From Micromonospora sediminicola (lineage in GTDB: Bacteria > Actinomycetota > Actinomycetes > Mycobacteriales > Micromonosporaceae), in assembly GCF_900089585.1 (NCBI RefSeq), contig NZ_FLRH01000003.1, positions 1,101,001-1,165,000 of the forward strand: a stretch of DNA of 64,000 nt, written 5' to 3'. Positions 23,693 through 32,568 of this stretch are shown piece by piece (positions within the stretch are counted from its first letter, which is position 1; each line of letters starts with the position of its first letter). Position numbers and translations under genes: made by a program. The notes under the pieces are model-generated. The model saw only the letters and a list, made by a program, of their open reading frames with translations. It made no database searches and was not told where the DNA came from.

Positions 23693-24610
23693 CTACGCGG
23701 CGTGCCAGACGAGTGAGCCGTCCACCGTGCGGTCCTCGGCGACCGAGACGCCGGCGGCGGTGACGACGTAGATCCCGGCCGAGGTGACCCGTAGCGCGGC
23801 GGGCGCGCCGCCGGACCAGTAGAGGGCGGTTGCCTGCACGGGGAACGTCGGTTCGAAGCCGGCCGGGATGTTCGCGACCTTCGTCGTCGAGCCGGCCGGG
23901 ATCGCCCCGGTGGTCCGCTGGACCTTGAGCGCCAGCACGCATACCCCGCCGCGCCGCTGCAGGCTGTTCTCCGTCGCGCTGAACCCGGACAGCAGCGGCA
24001 CGGCCACGGTCCCGGAGTCGTCGACGGCGTTGCGCCAGGTCGTGCCGTCGGAGAGGATCCACCGGCCGGTGTCGACCTCGAACGCGGTGCGGCCCTTCTG
24101 GTGCGGCGGCCTGATTGACGCCTTGCAGAGGATCTGGCCGTCCTCGCCCAGGTACCAGGCCTTCTCGGTGACCGTCGACCCGGCCAGGGTGGTGGCGCCG
24201 TTCGCGACCGTGACCGTGGCCAGTTCGATCTCGTAGACGCCGCTGCCGGCCGACGCCGGCGTTCGGGTGGCCGCCGGCGCGCCCGCCCCGGGGGTGCCCT
24301 GAACGATCTGCACGGTGAGCGTCCAGTCGGCCCGGTTGAGGCGCAGTACCACCAGGTCCACCCGGGTGGAGCCGCTGCTGTTCGCGGCGAGGGTCTTGGT
24401 GACCACGGCGGCGTCGTTCTGCCAGCCGTACCCGTCGACGACGGCCTGCCGGGACGCCCGGATGCGGATCTCCCGGGTGCCGCTGCCGTCGGCGTAGATG
24501 AGCGGCTGGTCGGCCGGGTCGCCGATCAGCCCGGACGGTAGCGCCCGGCCGAGCAGCCGCTCGTGCTGCAGCTGGGTGACGCCGGGGTTCGGGTAGGAGG
24601 ACTCGGCCAT
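23693..24610 (-). CDS. Minor tail protein
   Basis: A 305-residue protein. The ATG at 24610 overlaps the upstream stop (TGATG) and has GGAG upstream, so it is preferred to the longer frame. The N-terminal part (YPNPGVTQLQHERLLGRALPSG, about residues 5-26, and RVDLVVLRLNRADW) resembles a conserved domain in actinophage tail-tip proteins. The C-terminus is beta-rich and low in charge. It is part of the tail-tip cluster after the Gp37-like protein. Confidence 0.7.
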   Translation of the reverse strand: MAESSYPNPGVTQLQHERLLGRALPSGLIGDPADQPLIYADGSGTREIRIRASRQAVVDGYGWQNDAAVVTKTLAANSSGSTRVDLVVLRLNRADWTLTVQIVQGTPGAGAPAATRTPASAGSGVYEIELATVTVANGATTLAGSTVTEKAWYLGEDGQILCKASIRPPHQKGRTAFEVDTGRWILSDGTTWRNAVDDSGTVAVPLLSGFSATENSLQRRGGVCVLALKVQRTTGAIPAGSTTKVANIPAGFEPTFPVQATALYWSGGAPAALRVTSAGIYVVTAAGVSVAEDRTVDGSLVWHAA

Positions 24611-25806
24611 CAGATGGTCTCCAATCCGGCGAGCCGTCGGGCCAGGGCCCGCGTGACCTTCACCCACGCCGGGTCAGCGGAGGCGTCCTGCGAGCCGACC
24701 AGCGCGGTGACCGTCTCCCCGTCGCGCGGGCTCACCTCGAGGTGCACGGCGCGGACCACGTCGGTGACTTCCGCTCCGGAGTTGAGCTCCACCGACACGC
24801 GGTCGCCGAGCTGGTAGTGCACGCCGTAGCGCTGATCCGTGGTGTCGACGGTGACGCTGGTCAGCCGGGCGGTCTCGGCCGAGCGCTCCAGCTCTTCGTC
24901 GCCGGCCTGATTCAGCTCGGCCGCGGCGCCGGCGGTCGCGTCGGATTGCCGCTGGTCGACGAACGTCTCCAGCCGCCACCACTTCGCGACCGCCGCGGTG
25001 TTGACCCGTTCGACGATCACCCGCGACGTGCCGACGTCCTTCCCGCCGACGATCGCGACGGTGGCCGACGGGGCGACCGGCTCGTACGAGTAGGAGCGCA
25101 GGTTCCCCAGGCCGCGGCTGAACCGGACCGCGCCGTCGCCGGTGGTGCGGTCGGCCGGCGCGTACACCTGGAACTCGATCGTGGTGCCGACCTGCTGGGT
25201 GCGGAACCCGAGCCCGCCGCCGGCGATGGCCGCGCTGCGGAGCGCGTCGCCGAGCGCCTCGAACCGGGTCCCGAACGTGATGCTGGCCCCGAGGCCCGCG
25301 CCGGTGCCGAGGACCAGCTGCGGCACCCGCCGGACTGTCAGCGCTCCGGGGCCGGCGTTGAGGTTGACCAACGACCGCATGACGTCGCCGGCCTCGTCGG
25401 TGGCTGTCCACCGGGCGGTCGACGTCTGCGCGGTGGCCACGGCCGCCGGGTTCGGGTAGGTGACCCTGCCGGCGATGAGCGCCAGGTCGTCGGTGAACGC
25501 GACGGACACGGTGCCCGGGTCAGTGTCGGCGCCGTCGACGGACCAGCGTTGCGGGCCGGCCCGCTCGATCGGCCCCGCGGCGAAGATGACGCCGTCGCGG
25601 ATCACGACCACCCGGTTGCCGCCCGCGTTGATCAGCTGGAGCAGCTCCGGCCGGGCCGGCGCGGTGAAGGTGCCGGATCCGGGCTCGTTGAACCGCAGGG
25701 TGACGTCCAGGTCCGTCCACCCGCCGATCGGGTCGCCGAGCACGTTGAGGTTCCGGTCGGTGATGAGCAGGGTCGTCCGCGCCGGCGCGGACAGCATCAG
25801 GGGCAT
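24610..25806 (-). CDS. Siphovirus ReqiPepy6 Gp37-like tail protein
   Basis: A 398-residue protein with ATG at 25806. The N-terminus (TTLLITDRNLNVLGDPIGGW, then DVTLRFNEPGSGTFTAP) is the signature of the Gp37/Gp68 minor tail family of actinophages. A later GVHYQLGDRVSVEL segment is also typical. The protein is expected in the baseplate or tail tip, structurally like tail-associated proteins that follow the distal tail protein. It lies 2 bases from the upstream gene. Confidence 0.8.
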   Translation of the reverse strand: MPLMLSAPARTTLLITDRNLNVLGDPIGGWTDLDVTLRFNEPGSGTFTAPARPELLQLINAGGNRVVVIRDGVIFAAGPIERAGPQRWSVDGADTDPGTVSVAFTDDLALIAGRVTYPNPAAVATAQTSTARWTATDEAGDVMRSLVNLNAGPGALTVRRVPQLVLGTGAGLGASITFGTRFEALGDALRSAAIAGGGLGFRTQQVGTTIEFQVYAPADRTTGDGAVRFSRGLGNLRSYSYEPVAPSATVAIVGGKDVGTSRVIVERVNTAAVAKWWRLETFVDQRQSDATAGAAAELNQAGDEELERSAETARLTSVTVDTTDQRYGVHYQLGDRVSVELNSGAEVTDVVRAVHLEVSPRDGETVTALVGSQDASADPAWVKVTRALARRLAGLETI

Positions 25807-25808
25807 GG

Positions 25809-26756
25809 TCAGGCCGTCTCGTACCGAGGGACGTAGGACAGGGTGATCGCGGTGCCAGCTGCCGCGCCGGCGACGGCGAACTCGACGTTGTTCAGGCCGG
25901 GCTGCAACGCCCACAGCTGCGCGCCGGGCCAGGTCAGCTTGCCGGTCCAGTTCGCGCCGCCCGGGCCGCGCACGGCGGGCGGGTCGGTGGTGATCGTGGC
26001 GACCTGCCCGGCGGTCAGCGTCCCGGTCAGCGTGAACGCCTCACCGGTGCTGAGATTGGTGGCCACCACCGCGGTGGCAGGGCCGACGATCGTCCAGGTC
26101 GGCCACGCCTCCACGTTGCCCTCGTTGACAGCAGTCGCGGTGCCGAGCACCGACGACGGGGACACCGTCAGGTACGGCGACAGGTACGACACCGCGGTGC
26201 CGTAGGCGTACGGCAGGCTCAGCGGCCGGACCGCCCGCCAGAACGGGTCCTCACAGTAGAGGCTGAGCACCGCCGTGTCGTAGGTGTGACCCTGCCCCGG
26301 TTCCCCGTCGAAGCCCTGCTGGTAGTAGGCGAGGATCTCCCGGGCGTCGCCGTTCGGGCGCATGATTCGTAGCCGGCCCGGGCCGAGCCGGCGGGTCTGC
26401 GTGAACGCGTTGGACAGGGCCCGCCACCCGGCCACCAGCTCCAGGTGGGTGTCCGCCCGCACCCGCAGCGGCCACGTGATCGTCCGCGGCTGCGGCTGGA
26501 TGTGCCGAACCCGGGTGCCGCCGCGCGGGTGGTCGTCGGCCACGATGTTGATCGGTGCGGCACCCCACCCGGTCACCGCGTTCAGGGTGAAGAACAGCGT
26601 CGAGTCGTTGGTGAGCGGCCACTCCGTGCCGTCCGGTGCGATCCACACCGCCACCGGCCGGCCCGGGTCGACCGGTGGCGGCGCCGGAGTTGGGATCGGT
26701 GAGGGGGTGTCGACCGGCGGCGGTGGAGTCGAGATCGTGCCGACGTAGACGGGCAT
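25809..26756 (-). CDS. Distal tail (Dit-like) phage tail protein
   Basis: A 315-residue protein. A Pro-rich N-terminal linker is followed by TEWPLTNDSTLFFTLNAVTGWG and RTITWPLRVRA, the split beta-barrel pattern of siphovirus tail component (Dit) proteins. SLYCEDPFWRAVRP is characteristic of the family's second part. It should cap the tail tube and join it to the tip. It directly follows the tape-measure gene, as in most siphoviruses. Confidence 0.8.
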   Translation of the reverse strand: MPVYVGTISTPPPPVDTPSPIPTPAPPPVDPGRPVAVWIAPDGTEWPLTNDSTLFFTLNAVTGWGAAPINIVADDHPRGGTRVRHIQPQPRTITWPLRVRADTHLELVAGWRALSNAFTQTRRLGPGRLRIMRPNGDAREILAYYQQGFDGEPGQGHTYDTAVLSLYCEDPFWRAVRPLSLPYAYGTAVSYLSPYLTVSPSSVLGTATAVNEGNVEAWPTWTIVGPATAVVATNLSTGEAFTLTGTLTAGQVATITTDPPAVRGPGGANWTGKLTWPGAQLWALQPGLNNVEFAVAGAAAGTAITLSYVPRYETA

Positions 26757-29606
26757 CTACCGTGGCCTCCCCACCCGCGCGAGCGCGTCCTGGCGCTGCT
26801 GAAGCGCCGTCAGGTCGTGGACGGTGAAGTTCGCCTGCCGCGGCTGCACCGTGATCCGGTTGTCGTACGTGATCTGGCCACTGGCCTGCCCGCCGTAGCC
26901 GGACGACGGGGCGAAGTTCCGCCATCCGCCCCACCAGTTCTCGATCGCGTACCCGACCAGCGCCCGCGTGCGGGCCATGTCCCCGAAGCGGGGGGCGAAC
27001 AGCTCCCCGCCGGTCGACGGCTCCGCCCACGCGTACCGGGCCGGGCCCTGCGGCGCCGCGATCTGCGCCTGCCGCAGCAACCCCACCGCCGCGTGCTCGT
27101 ACACGCCACCCCGGTCGTTTTTCAGGATCGTCCCGCCGGGCACCTTCAGATCGCCGGTGCTGGTCCACCGGACGGTGCCGGAGATGTAGATGTGCTTGTC
27201 CTTCAACTCCGCGATCTTGCTCTTGAGTGCCTCCACGGCCGCCTTGGCTTCACCAGTGGACGCCCAGAAAGGCACCGTCTTGGACGGCGGCACGTTCCGG
27301 ACCGCGAAGTTGAAGTCCTGCACCTGCCCGGTGGCCTTCGTCGTGCCCGGCGCGGACACGTCCGTCGACACCTCGCCGGGCACGGCCTTGTACTTGCCGA
27401 TCAGCGCGTCGACCTCACCCTTGGTGTAGCCGGCCTGCAGCATCGTGCGGCGCAGCCCGTCGATGTCCTTGACGTACTTGCCGTTGACCTCGTCGAGGGT
27501 CTCGCCGTGCTCCAGCCGGGCGTCCCGCAGCGCCTTGATCCGGTCGACCTGCTCCAGCACCGCGGCGATGTTGTCCCGCCCGGCCTGGGTGTTGTCGTTG
27601 AGGGTGCGGGTGCCGTCGCGCAGCTCCGCCTTCACATCGGCGATGCCCTGCTTGTAGGCCAGCAGCGCCTTGTCGTACGACATCTCCTGCTTGAACAGGG
27701 CGTCGAACGCTTCCTTCAGCTCCTGGACCTCGTCGGCGGCCTGCCCGGCCGCGCCGCCGACCTGCTTCACCCCGCCGGCCGCGTCGGTCGACGCCTTCCC
27801 AGCGACCTCCAGCGCCGCCGCGTACTGCGGGAACAGCGCCTTCAGCTCCTCGATGGAGACGCCGTCCTTCGCGGCCGCGTCGGCGAGCCGGTTGAACGCC
27901 GCCGCGGCCTCGTCGGCCTTCCCGCCGGAGGCGAGCTGGGCCAGCGCCGAGTCCATCGCCTCGACGCGCTCGCGGGTGCGGTCGAGGCTCGTGTTGGTGC
28001 CCCGCAGAGCCGGCCCGATGATCCAGGTGTTCTCCAGGATGTCCTGCATGAACCGCGCTGACTGCCGACGCTTGTTGTCGGTGTCTGCCAGGAACTTCAG
28101 GCCGACCGCCAGATCCTGCATGTCGCCGCCCAGGACCCGCGCGGACTCCCCAGCCAGAGCGCCGGTCTTGCCCCATTCACCGAGGCCCTTGGCCATGGCG
28201 TCGATCTGCGGATTCAGGTCCTTCTGCATGGCGGTGATGGCAGCACCAGCGACCTCGAACGCGGCGAAGGTCACAGCAGCGCGGCCCGCCCACTTACTGG
28301 CGGTCTCCAGCCCGCGGGCCGCGCGCTGGCCGGCCGGGCCGACCTCCCGCAGCTCGTCGAGCATGTCCCGCGTCGACCGGCGGACCCGCACCCACCCGGC
28401 GCCGAGTAGCAGCGCACCGCCGGCCACCCCGGCCATCACGGTCAGGGTCGACGTCAGCGCCGGCGGCAGCCGGTCCAGCTCGTCGACGAGCGCGCCGGCC
28501 GCCTGGACGAGGATCCGCAGGCCGCTGTTCGCACCCGACCCGGCCTCGATGGCCATGGTCTCCAGGGAGCCCTTGAGCTTCTCGACGTCGCCGGCGAGGT
28601 TGTCCATCTTCTTCGCCGCGACGTCGGCGGCGGCGCCCTGGTCGTCGACGGCCTTGGTGTAGTCCTGGATGCCCTTCTCGCCCAGCTCGTACATGATGTT
28701 CGCCGCGCGCATGCCGTCCGCGCCGAAGATCGTCGCGAGGGCGGCGTTGCGCTGCTCCTGGGTGAGCCCGCCGAGGGCCTTCTGCAGCACCCCGGCCAGC
28801 CGGGTGGTGCCGATGAACTCGCCGTTTGCGTCGTACGCGGCGATGCCCAGCTTGTCCATCAGCGCGGCTGACTTGTCCGTCGGCGCCTGCAGCATCATCA
28901 GGGCGGTCTTCAGGCTGGTGCCGGCGTCGGAGCCGACGAGCGCCCGGTCGGCGAACGCGGCCAGGGTGCCGACGGTCTCCTCCAGGCCCATCCCGGCGGC
29001 GTTGGCCGCCAGGCCGCCCTGCTTGAGCGCCTCGCCCATCTCGTGCACGTCGGTGGCGGACTTGTTGGCCGCCGCGGCGAGCACGTCGGCGATGTGCCCG
29101 ACGTCGGCGCCCTTGAGCTTGAACACGTTCATCGTCTTCGCGGCGATGTCCGCCGACTCGGCCAGGTCCAGCGACCCGGCCGCCGCAAGGGCCAGGGAGC
29201 CGTTGAGGGCGCCGCCGAGGATGTCGGAGGTCTTCAGGCCGGCCTTGGCCAGCTCGGCCTCCGCCTTGGCCGCCTCGGTGGCGGAGAACGCCGTGTCGGC
29301 GCCGGCTTTCAGCGCGGCCTGCCGCAGCTGGTCCAGCTCCTTGCCGGTGGCGTCGGAGACCGCCGCGACCTCCGACATCTGCTTGTCGAACTTCGCGGCC
29401 ATCGCCACCGCCGCACCGAACCCGGCGGCGAGGACCAGACCCATCCGGCCGGCCTGGTCGGCCAGGGCGTCGAGCTTCCCCGCCCGGGCCGCCTTGTCCA
29501 GCTCCCCGCGCAGCTCCGACGTGGCCGCCCCGGCCTGACGCATACCCGCCCGGAACCCGGACACGTCGGCGGCCAGCCGCACCCCTACCGTCCGCAGACC
29601 AGCCAC
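26757..29606 (-). CDS. Tail tape measure protein
   Basis: A 949-residue protein, long, helical and Ala-rich. Residues about 65-180 match the TP901-type core (FDKQMSEVAAVSDATGKELD, then AFSATEAAKAEAELAKAG). Hydrophobic segments (LTVMAGVAGGALLLGAG near 400) may reach the host membrane at DNA ejection. Coiled-coil stretches fill the rest. The length suggests a tail of roughly 140 nm at 1.5 angstrom per residue. It follows the tail chaperone frameshift pair. Confidence 0.95.
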   Translation of the reverse strand: MAGLRTVGVRLAADVSGFRAGMRQAGAATSELRGELDKAARAGKLDALADQAGRMGLVLAAGFGAAVAMAAKFDKQMSEVAAVSDATGKELDQLRQAALKAGADTAFSATEAAKAEAELAKAGLKTSDILGGALNGSLALAAAGSLDLAESADIAAKTMNVFKLKGADVGHIADVLAAAANKSATDVHEMGEALKQGGLAANAAGMGLEETVGTLAAFADRALVGSDAGTSLKTALMMLQAPTDKSAALMDKLGIAAYDANGEFIGTTRLAGVLQKALGGLTQEQRNAALATIFGADGMRAANIMYELGEKGIQDYTKAVDDQGAAADVAAKKMDNLAGDVEKLKGSLETMAIEAGSGANSGLRILVQAAGALVDELDRLPPALTSTLTVMAGVAGGALLLGAGWVRVRRSTRDMLDELREVGPAGQRAARGLETASKWAGRAAVTFAAFEVAGAAITAMQKDLNPQIDAMAKGLGEWGKTGALAGESARVLGGDMQDLAVGLKFLADTDNKRRQSARFMQDILENTWIIGPALRGTNTSLDRTRERVEAMDSALAQLASGGKADEAAAAFNRLADAAAKDGVSIEELKALFPQYAAALEVAGKASTDAAGGVKQVGGAAGQAADEVQELKEAFDALFKQEMSYDKALLAYKQGIADVKAELRDGTRTLNDNTQAGRDNIAAVLEQVDRIKALRDARLEHGETLDEVNGKYVKDIDGLRRTMLQAGYTKGEVDALIGKYKAVPGEVSTDVSAPGTTKATGQVQDFNFAVRNVPPSKTVPFWASTGEAKAAVEALKSKIAELKDKHIYISGTVRWTSTGDLKVPGGTILKNDRGGVYEHAAVGLLRQAQIAAPQGPARYAWAEPSTGGELFAPRFGDMARTRALVGYAIENWWGGWRNFAPSSGYGGQASGQITYDNRITVQPRQANFTVHDLTALQQRQDALARVGRPR

Positions 29607-29609
29607 CGG

Positions 29610-30017
29610 TCACCTCCGCTCAGCGTGCAGCAGCAGCGCCTCCGGCTGCGGCGAGTCCTTGTACTCCGGGGCCGCCGACCGCAACGCCGTCGACGCGAAA
29701 CACCGCCTCGGCGGCGGCACCACCCAGTGGCCCTCCGACTCCGGGTCGGTGCACACCGAAAGCGGCCGGCCGCAGTGCGGGCACAGGCTCGCCCGGTAGA
29801 CGGTCAGGGCGAGCATCCAGCCGCGTTCCTCGTCGTCCCACTCCGGCTCCCGGCTGGTCACCGACCGGATCAGCCGGTCCTGCTCGTCGTACTCGTGCTC
29901 GGTGACCTCGGCCGGCTCCCAGCCCATCAGCCGGCGGCGGCTGATACCGAGCCGCTCGGCCGTCTCGACGCGGGCCCGCAGCTCCGGGTCGTCGCGGAGA
30001 CGGCCAGCTAGAAAGGG
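29610..30017 (-). CDS. Tail assembly chaperone, frameshift extension (GT product)
   Basis: This is the -1 frame reached by slippage at C CCT TTC (30017-30011). After the slip the frame reads LAGRLRDDPELRARVETAER, then LGISRRRL, and continues through MGWEPAEV (29927) to the stop at 29610, adding about 133 residues to give a fusion of about 306. The extension has a CPHCGRPLSVC metal-site motif. An independent start at ATG 29927 is possible but unlikely, because the reading frame is continuous from the slip site. In lambda-like phages the G and GT forms bind the tape measure and tail tube. Confidence 0.85.
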   Translation of the reverse strand, partial: PFLAGRLRDDPELRARVETAERLGISRRRLMGWEPAEVTEHEYDEQDRLIRSVTSREPEWDDEERGWMLALTVYRASLCPHCGRPLSVCTDPESEGHWVVPPPRRCFASTALRSAAPEYKDSPQPEALLLHAERR

Positions 30018-30529
30018 ATGTCGACGGTCTGCCGGGTCAGCTGGAACGCGACCGTGGCCAGCTGGTCGAGCTGCCGGGAGGTGAGGACCCCGAGGGTGTT
30101 CTCGTCGCCGAGCAGCGCCGTCCAGTCCTCGTCGTCGAGGTCCGGGTCGACGACGGCCAGGCGCACCAGCGCGGCCGGGAAGGTGTCCCGGTTCCAGCCG
30201 GCCTCGTCGGCCTCGACGGTCTTGCCGGTGGCCTCGTCGACGCGGGCCGGGTGGTCGCGCAGCAGCTGCGCGTACCGCAGGTCGTCGAGCCCGCGCAGCC
30301 GGAAGTCGACCCGGAACTTGTCCAGCTCGGCACGCAGCTCGGTGACGCGCTGCTCGGCGGCGGCCGGCGAGCCGTTCCCGGCCAGCGAGTCACCCGGCTT
30401 GCGGGCCTCCTCGAGCGCGGCGACGGCGGCCTCGTACTCGTCGACCAGGTCGAGGTCCGCGCCGAGCCACACCGGCACGGTGCGGGTGGTCGGGCGCGCG
30501 TTGCGGATGCGCTCCTTGATGGTGCTCAT
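30008..30529 (-). CDS. Tail assembly chaperone (G product)
   Basis: A 173-residue protein, acidic and helical, with typical chaperone stretches (VPVWLGADLDLVDEYEAAVA; LDDLRYAQLLRDHPAR). Its last codons (ATC CCT TTC TAG) contain a perfect X XXY YYZ slippery heptamer, so a fraction of ribosomes should shift to the -1 frame just before the stop. It lies upstream of the tape measure, the universal location. It overlaps the upstream gene by 4 bases. Confidence 0.9.
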   Translation of the reverse strand: MSTIKERIRNARPTTRTVPVWLGADLDLVDEYEAAVAALEEARKPGDSLAGNGSPAAAEQRVTELRAELDKFRVDFRLRGLDDLRYAQLLRDHPARVDEATGKTVEADEAGWNRDTFPAALVRLAVVDPDLDDEDWTALLGDENTLGVLTSRQLDQLATVAFQLTRQTVDIPF

Positions 30530-30750
30530 GCGTCAGCGTCCAATGCGAGCGTCACGGTCTCGGTGGCCACCGTGTTCGGTGCCACCGCGTAGATCTGGCC
30601 CTGCTCGTTGCGCCGATACCGAACTACCTCAACGCCGCCAGCGCCGAAGGTCACCGAGCGGAGGTCGGCCGGATCGACCGGGTCGAGGCCGATGTCACGC
30701 AGGAACGCGACCACCTTCGACAGCGGCACACGGTGGGAATCGTTGCTCAT
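30526..30750 (-). CDS. Small tail-region protein, unknown
   Basis: A 74-residue protein with a helical N-terminus (PLSKVVAFLRDIGLDPVDPADL) and a beta-rich end (GVEVVRYRRNEQGQIYAVA). It lies between the tail tube and chaperone genes. Its stop overlaps the chaperone start. No domain is recognised. Confidence 0.6.
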   Translation of the reverse strand: MSNDSHRVPLSKVVAFLRDIGLDPVDPADLRSVTFGAGGVEVVRYRRNEQGQIYAVAPNTVATETVTLALDADA

Positions 30751-30829
30751 GTCCAGCCCTTCGCAATCCAGCCCCCGATGGTGCGGGACGGCCGGGCCGG
30801 GCTGGTGGCCCGGCCGCCCCGGTCAGTGG

Positions 30830-31309
30830 TTAGGCGACGACCGCGTCCGTCGCCGGCGGCGTCGTGATCGGCGTCGGCACCTCGTACTTCCGGACGCTGT
30901 TGGCCTCCGGGGCCAGCTCCTTGCGGCGTCCGCAGATCACCGGGTAGACCTCCACCGGCTGGGTGGCGGCCCACGCGGTCTCCTCCGGGATGTCTCGGCG
31001 GATCACGATGAACCCGGAGGTGCCCCGGGTCAGGGTGTTGCGGGCGGTGTCCGGGGCGGTCTGCTTCTTCATCCGCAGGCCGGTGCCGGAGTACGAGTCC
31101 CGGCCGATGGTCTTCGTGTCGAAGGTGCTGGCCAGCGCCGAGTTGTCGACCTCGGCGGTGCTGGCCTCGAAGCCCATCAGGCCGTCCGGGGTGATGACCT
31201 GCTGCAGCAGCAGTCCGGCGTTCAGCTCGGCGGCCGTCGGGCTGTTGATGTTGGCGATGGCGCCCACCCACGCGACGCGGGTCATGCCATCGGCGAGGAC
31301 GTCAGCCAT
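30830..31309 (-). CDS. Major tail tube protein candidate
   Basis: A 159-residue protein. MADVLADGMTRVAWVGAIAN, GLMGFEASTAEVDNSAL and FIVIRRDIPEETAWAA resemble actinophage tail tube subunits, which are small beta-barrel proteins that stack as hexamers around the tape measure. Its place just before the chaperone pair and after the tail terminator is the standard slot. Confidence 0.75.
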   Translation of the reverse strand: MADVLADGMTRVAWVGAIANINSPTAAELNAGLLLQQVITPDGLMGFEASTAEVDNSALASTFDTKTIGRDSYSGTGLRMKKQTAPDTARNTLTRGTSGFIVIRRDIPEETAWAATQPVEVYPVICGRRKELAPEANSVRKYEVPTPITTPPATDAVVA

Positions 31310-31526
31310 CGCTCTTCTCTCCGTTCCCGCCGTCGGCGGTCGTGGTGTTGGTCTGCACGGCCGCCGGCGCGGCCGAGGTCTGCCGTGGCGGCGCCACCGG
31401 GTTCGGTTCCTCCGGCGTCCCGTCCGCCCGCTTCCAGCCCCGCTCCAGCCAGTCGTCCACCGCCCCGGCCGGGCACTCCCACTGCCCGCCCGTCTCGGGG
31501 TGGATCAGCCACACGAACCCGTCCAC
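31302..31526 (-). CDS. Small structural-region protein, unknown
   Basis: A 74-residue protein. The N-terminus (FVWLIHPETGGQWECPAGAV and WLERGWKRADG) resembles a short W-rich domain often found beside phage tail proteins. The C-terminus is a disordered Thr/Asn/Gly tail. The stop overlaps the tail tube start by 8 bases. Confidence 0.6.
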   Translation of the reverse strand: MDGFVWLIHPETGGQWECPAGAVDDWLERGWKRADGTPEEPNPVAPPRQTSAAPAAVQTNTTTADGGNGEKSDG

Positions 31527-31528
31527 GG

Positions 31529-31861
31529 TCAGATCCGGAACAGCTCGTACGTCAGCCCGGTCTGCGACGAGCTGGTGACCGTCGCGACCCCCGTTGCCGG
31601 GTCGATCGCCGAGCGGGGGATCAGCAGCCGCCGCACACCGGTGGCCGGCGCGGCCAGCGCGGTGGCGGTGCCCGGGTTCCCCGACGGGGTGCGACCCGGG
31701 TCGAGCACGGTGATGTTCGAGGCGGTGCCGGTCGTGATGACCCGCAGCTCGCAGCCGTTCGGGCCGAACTGCCCGGCGGCGATCGTGTCGGAGGCGGTCG
31801 GGGTGATGACGGTCGGCGTGGTACCGGTGGTGGTGGCCGACTGGGAGGTGAGCGCAGCCAT
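31529..31861 (-). CDS. Small Thr/Ala-rich structural protein
   Basis: A 110-residue protein. The ATG at 31861 has AAAGGA upstream. It is beta-rich and Thr-rich (TTTGTTPTVITPTASD, then GCELRVITTGTASNITV) with an Ig-like or decoration-protein feel. It is the leftward gene immediately beyond the plus-strand moron. The role is probably in the virion; the family is not known. Confidence 0.6.
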   Translation of the reverse strand: MAALTSQSATTTGTTPTVITPTASDTIAAGQFGPNGCELRVITTGTASNITVLDPGRTPSGNPGTATALAAPATGVRRLLIPRSAIDPATGVATVTSSSQTGLTYELFRI

Positions 31862-31885
31862 CGGCGGCGTCCTTTCAGGTAGGTC

Positions 31886-31899
31886 CCGCCGATCGGCGG
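31886..31899. promoter_or_regulatory. Perfect 14-bp palindrome upstream of the moron
   Basis: CCGCCGATCGGCGG is a perfect dyad in the only divergent gap within the late operon (31862-31937). It may bind a regulator of the plus-strand gene. No strong -35/-10 pair was found beside it. Confidence 0.4.
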
Positions 31900-31937
31900 A
31901 GGGTGATCTCTTGCAGAGGCGCGGTACGGTGCCCGGC

Positions 31938-32135
31938 ATGACTCAGCAGCACGAATCGCGGTGGTCGCTGGCGCACACCGGGAACCGGGTACTCCTGGCT
32001 GTCGCTGCTGGCGTGCTGATCGCGTGTCTCTGCGGCGGTAGCGACCTGCCCGTCGCGGTGCAGATCGTGATCCTGCTTGCCGTCGGCGGCGTCACGTACG
32101 CCTTGGTGACGTTGCTGCACCGGTCACGCCGGTAG
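31938..32135 (+). CDS. Plus-strand small membrane protein (moron candidate)
   Basis: A 65-residue protein with two hydrophobic helices (VLLAVAAGVLIACLCG and VAVQIVILLAVGGVTYALVTLL) and a basic end. It is the only rightward gene seen inside the 37-kb leftward block, lying between structural genes with just 4 bases to the convergent neighbour. Independently transcribed inserted genes of this kind are called morons and often alter the lysogen. It could also be a small spanin or holin-like protein. No ribosome site is obvious. Confidence 0.6.
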   Translation: MTQQHESRWSLAHTGNRVLLAVAAGVLIACLCGGSDLPVAVQIVILLAVGGVTYALVTLLHRSRR

Positions 32136-32139
32136 CAGG

Positions 32140-32568
32140 TCAGGCCGGCTCGGACTCCAGCCGGTAGACGTCAACGCGGTCCATCACCGGCGAGCCGGTC
32201 GAGTCGTCCCGCTGCGGCGGCTGCCCGTCCTCACGGCGAATCGGCCAGCACTGCCGACCGGCCACCGTCGGCCGCACGTTCAGCAACGCGGCCCGGACCC
32301 GCTCGGCGACCGACCGGGACGCCGTCGCGGTCAGGCCCACGCTGTGCACGTACGCGCGCAGCACATAGCGGGCCGGACGGGCGGACAGCGGCCGGGAGTC
32401 CGGCTCCTCCGGATCCGCGTCGGCGAAGTACACCAGCGCATATGGCGGCGGCTTCGACCGGCCCGTCACCGGATCCTCGGCGACCGCGCCGTCGTAGACG
32501 GTCAGCGCCGTGGTGCCCGGCGCGGCGCGCAGCAGCGCCAGGACCGCGTCGGCGTGCTCGCGGATCAC
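32140..32568 (-). CDS. Tail terminator-like protein
   Basis: A 142-residue protein. The N-terminus (REHADAVLALLRAAPGTTALTVYDG) and ALVYFADADP, followed by RYVLRAYVHSVGLTATASRSVAERVRAALL, match actinophage tail-terminator/DUF3168-like proteins that close the tail tube at the head end. It sits after the HK97 gp10-like gene and overlaps it by 4 bases, as in many siphoviruses. Confidence 0.7.
   Translation of the reverse strand: MIREHADAVLALLRAAPGTTALTVYDGAVAEDPVTGRSKPPPYALVYFADADPEEPDSRPLSARPARYVLRAYVHSVGLTATASRSVAERVRAALLNVRPTVAGRQCWPIRREDGQPPQRDDSTGSPVMDRVDVYRLESEPA

Noticed and set aside
26817..28061. Long plus-strand frames opposite the tape measure gene.
   Set aside because: They are antisense shadows of an Ala/Lys/Glu-rich helical protein and read as low-complexity Arg/Leu/Val strings.
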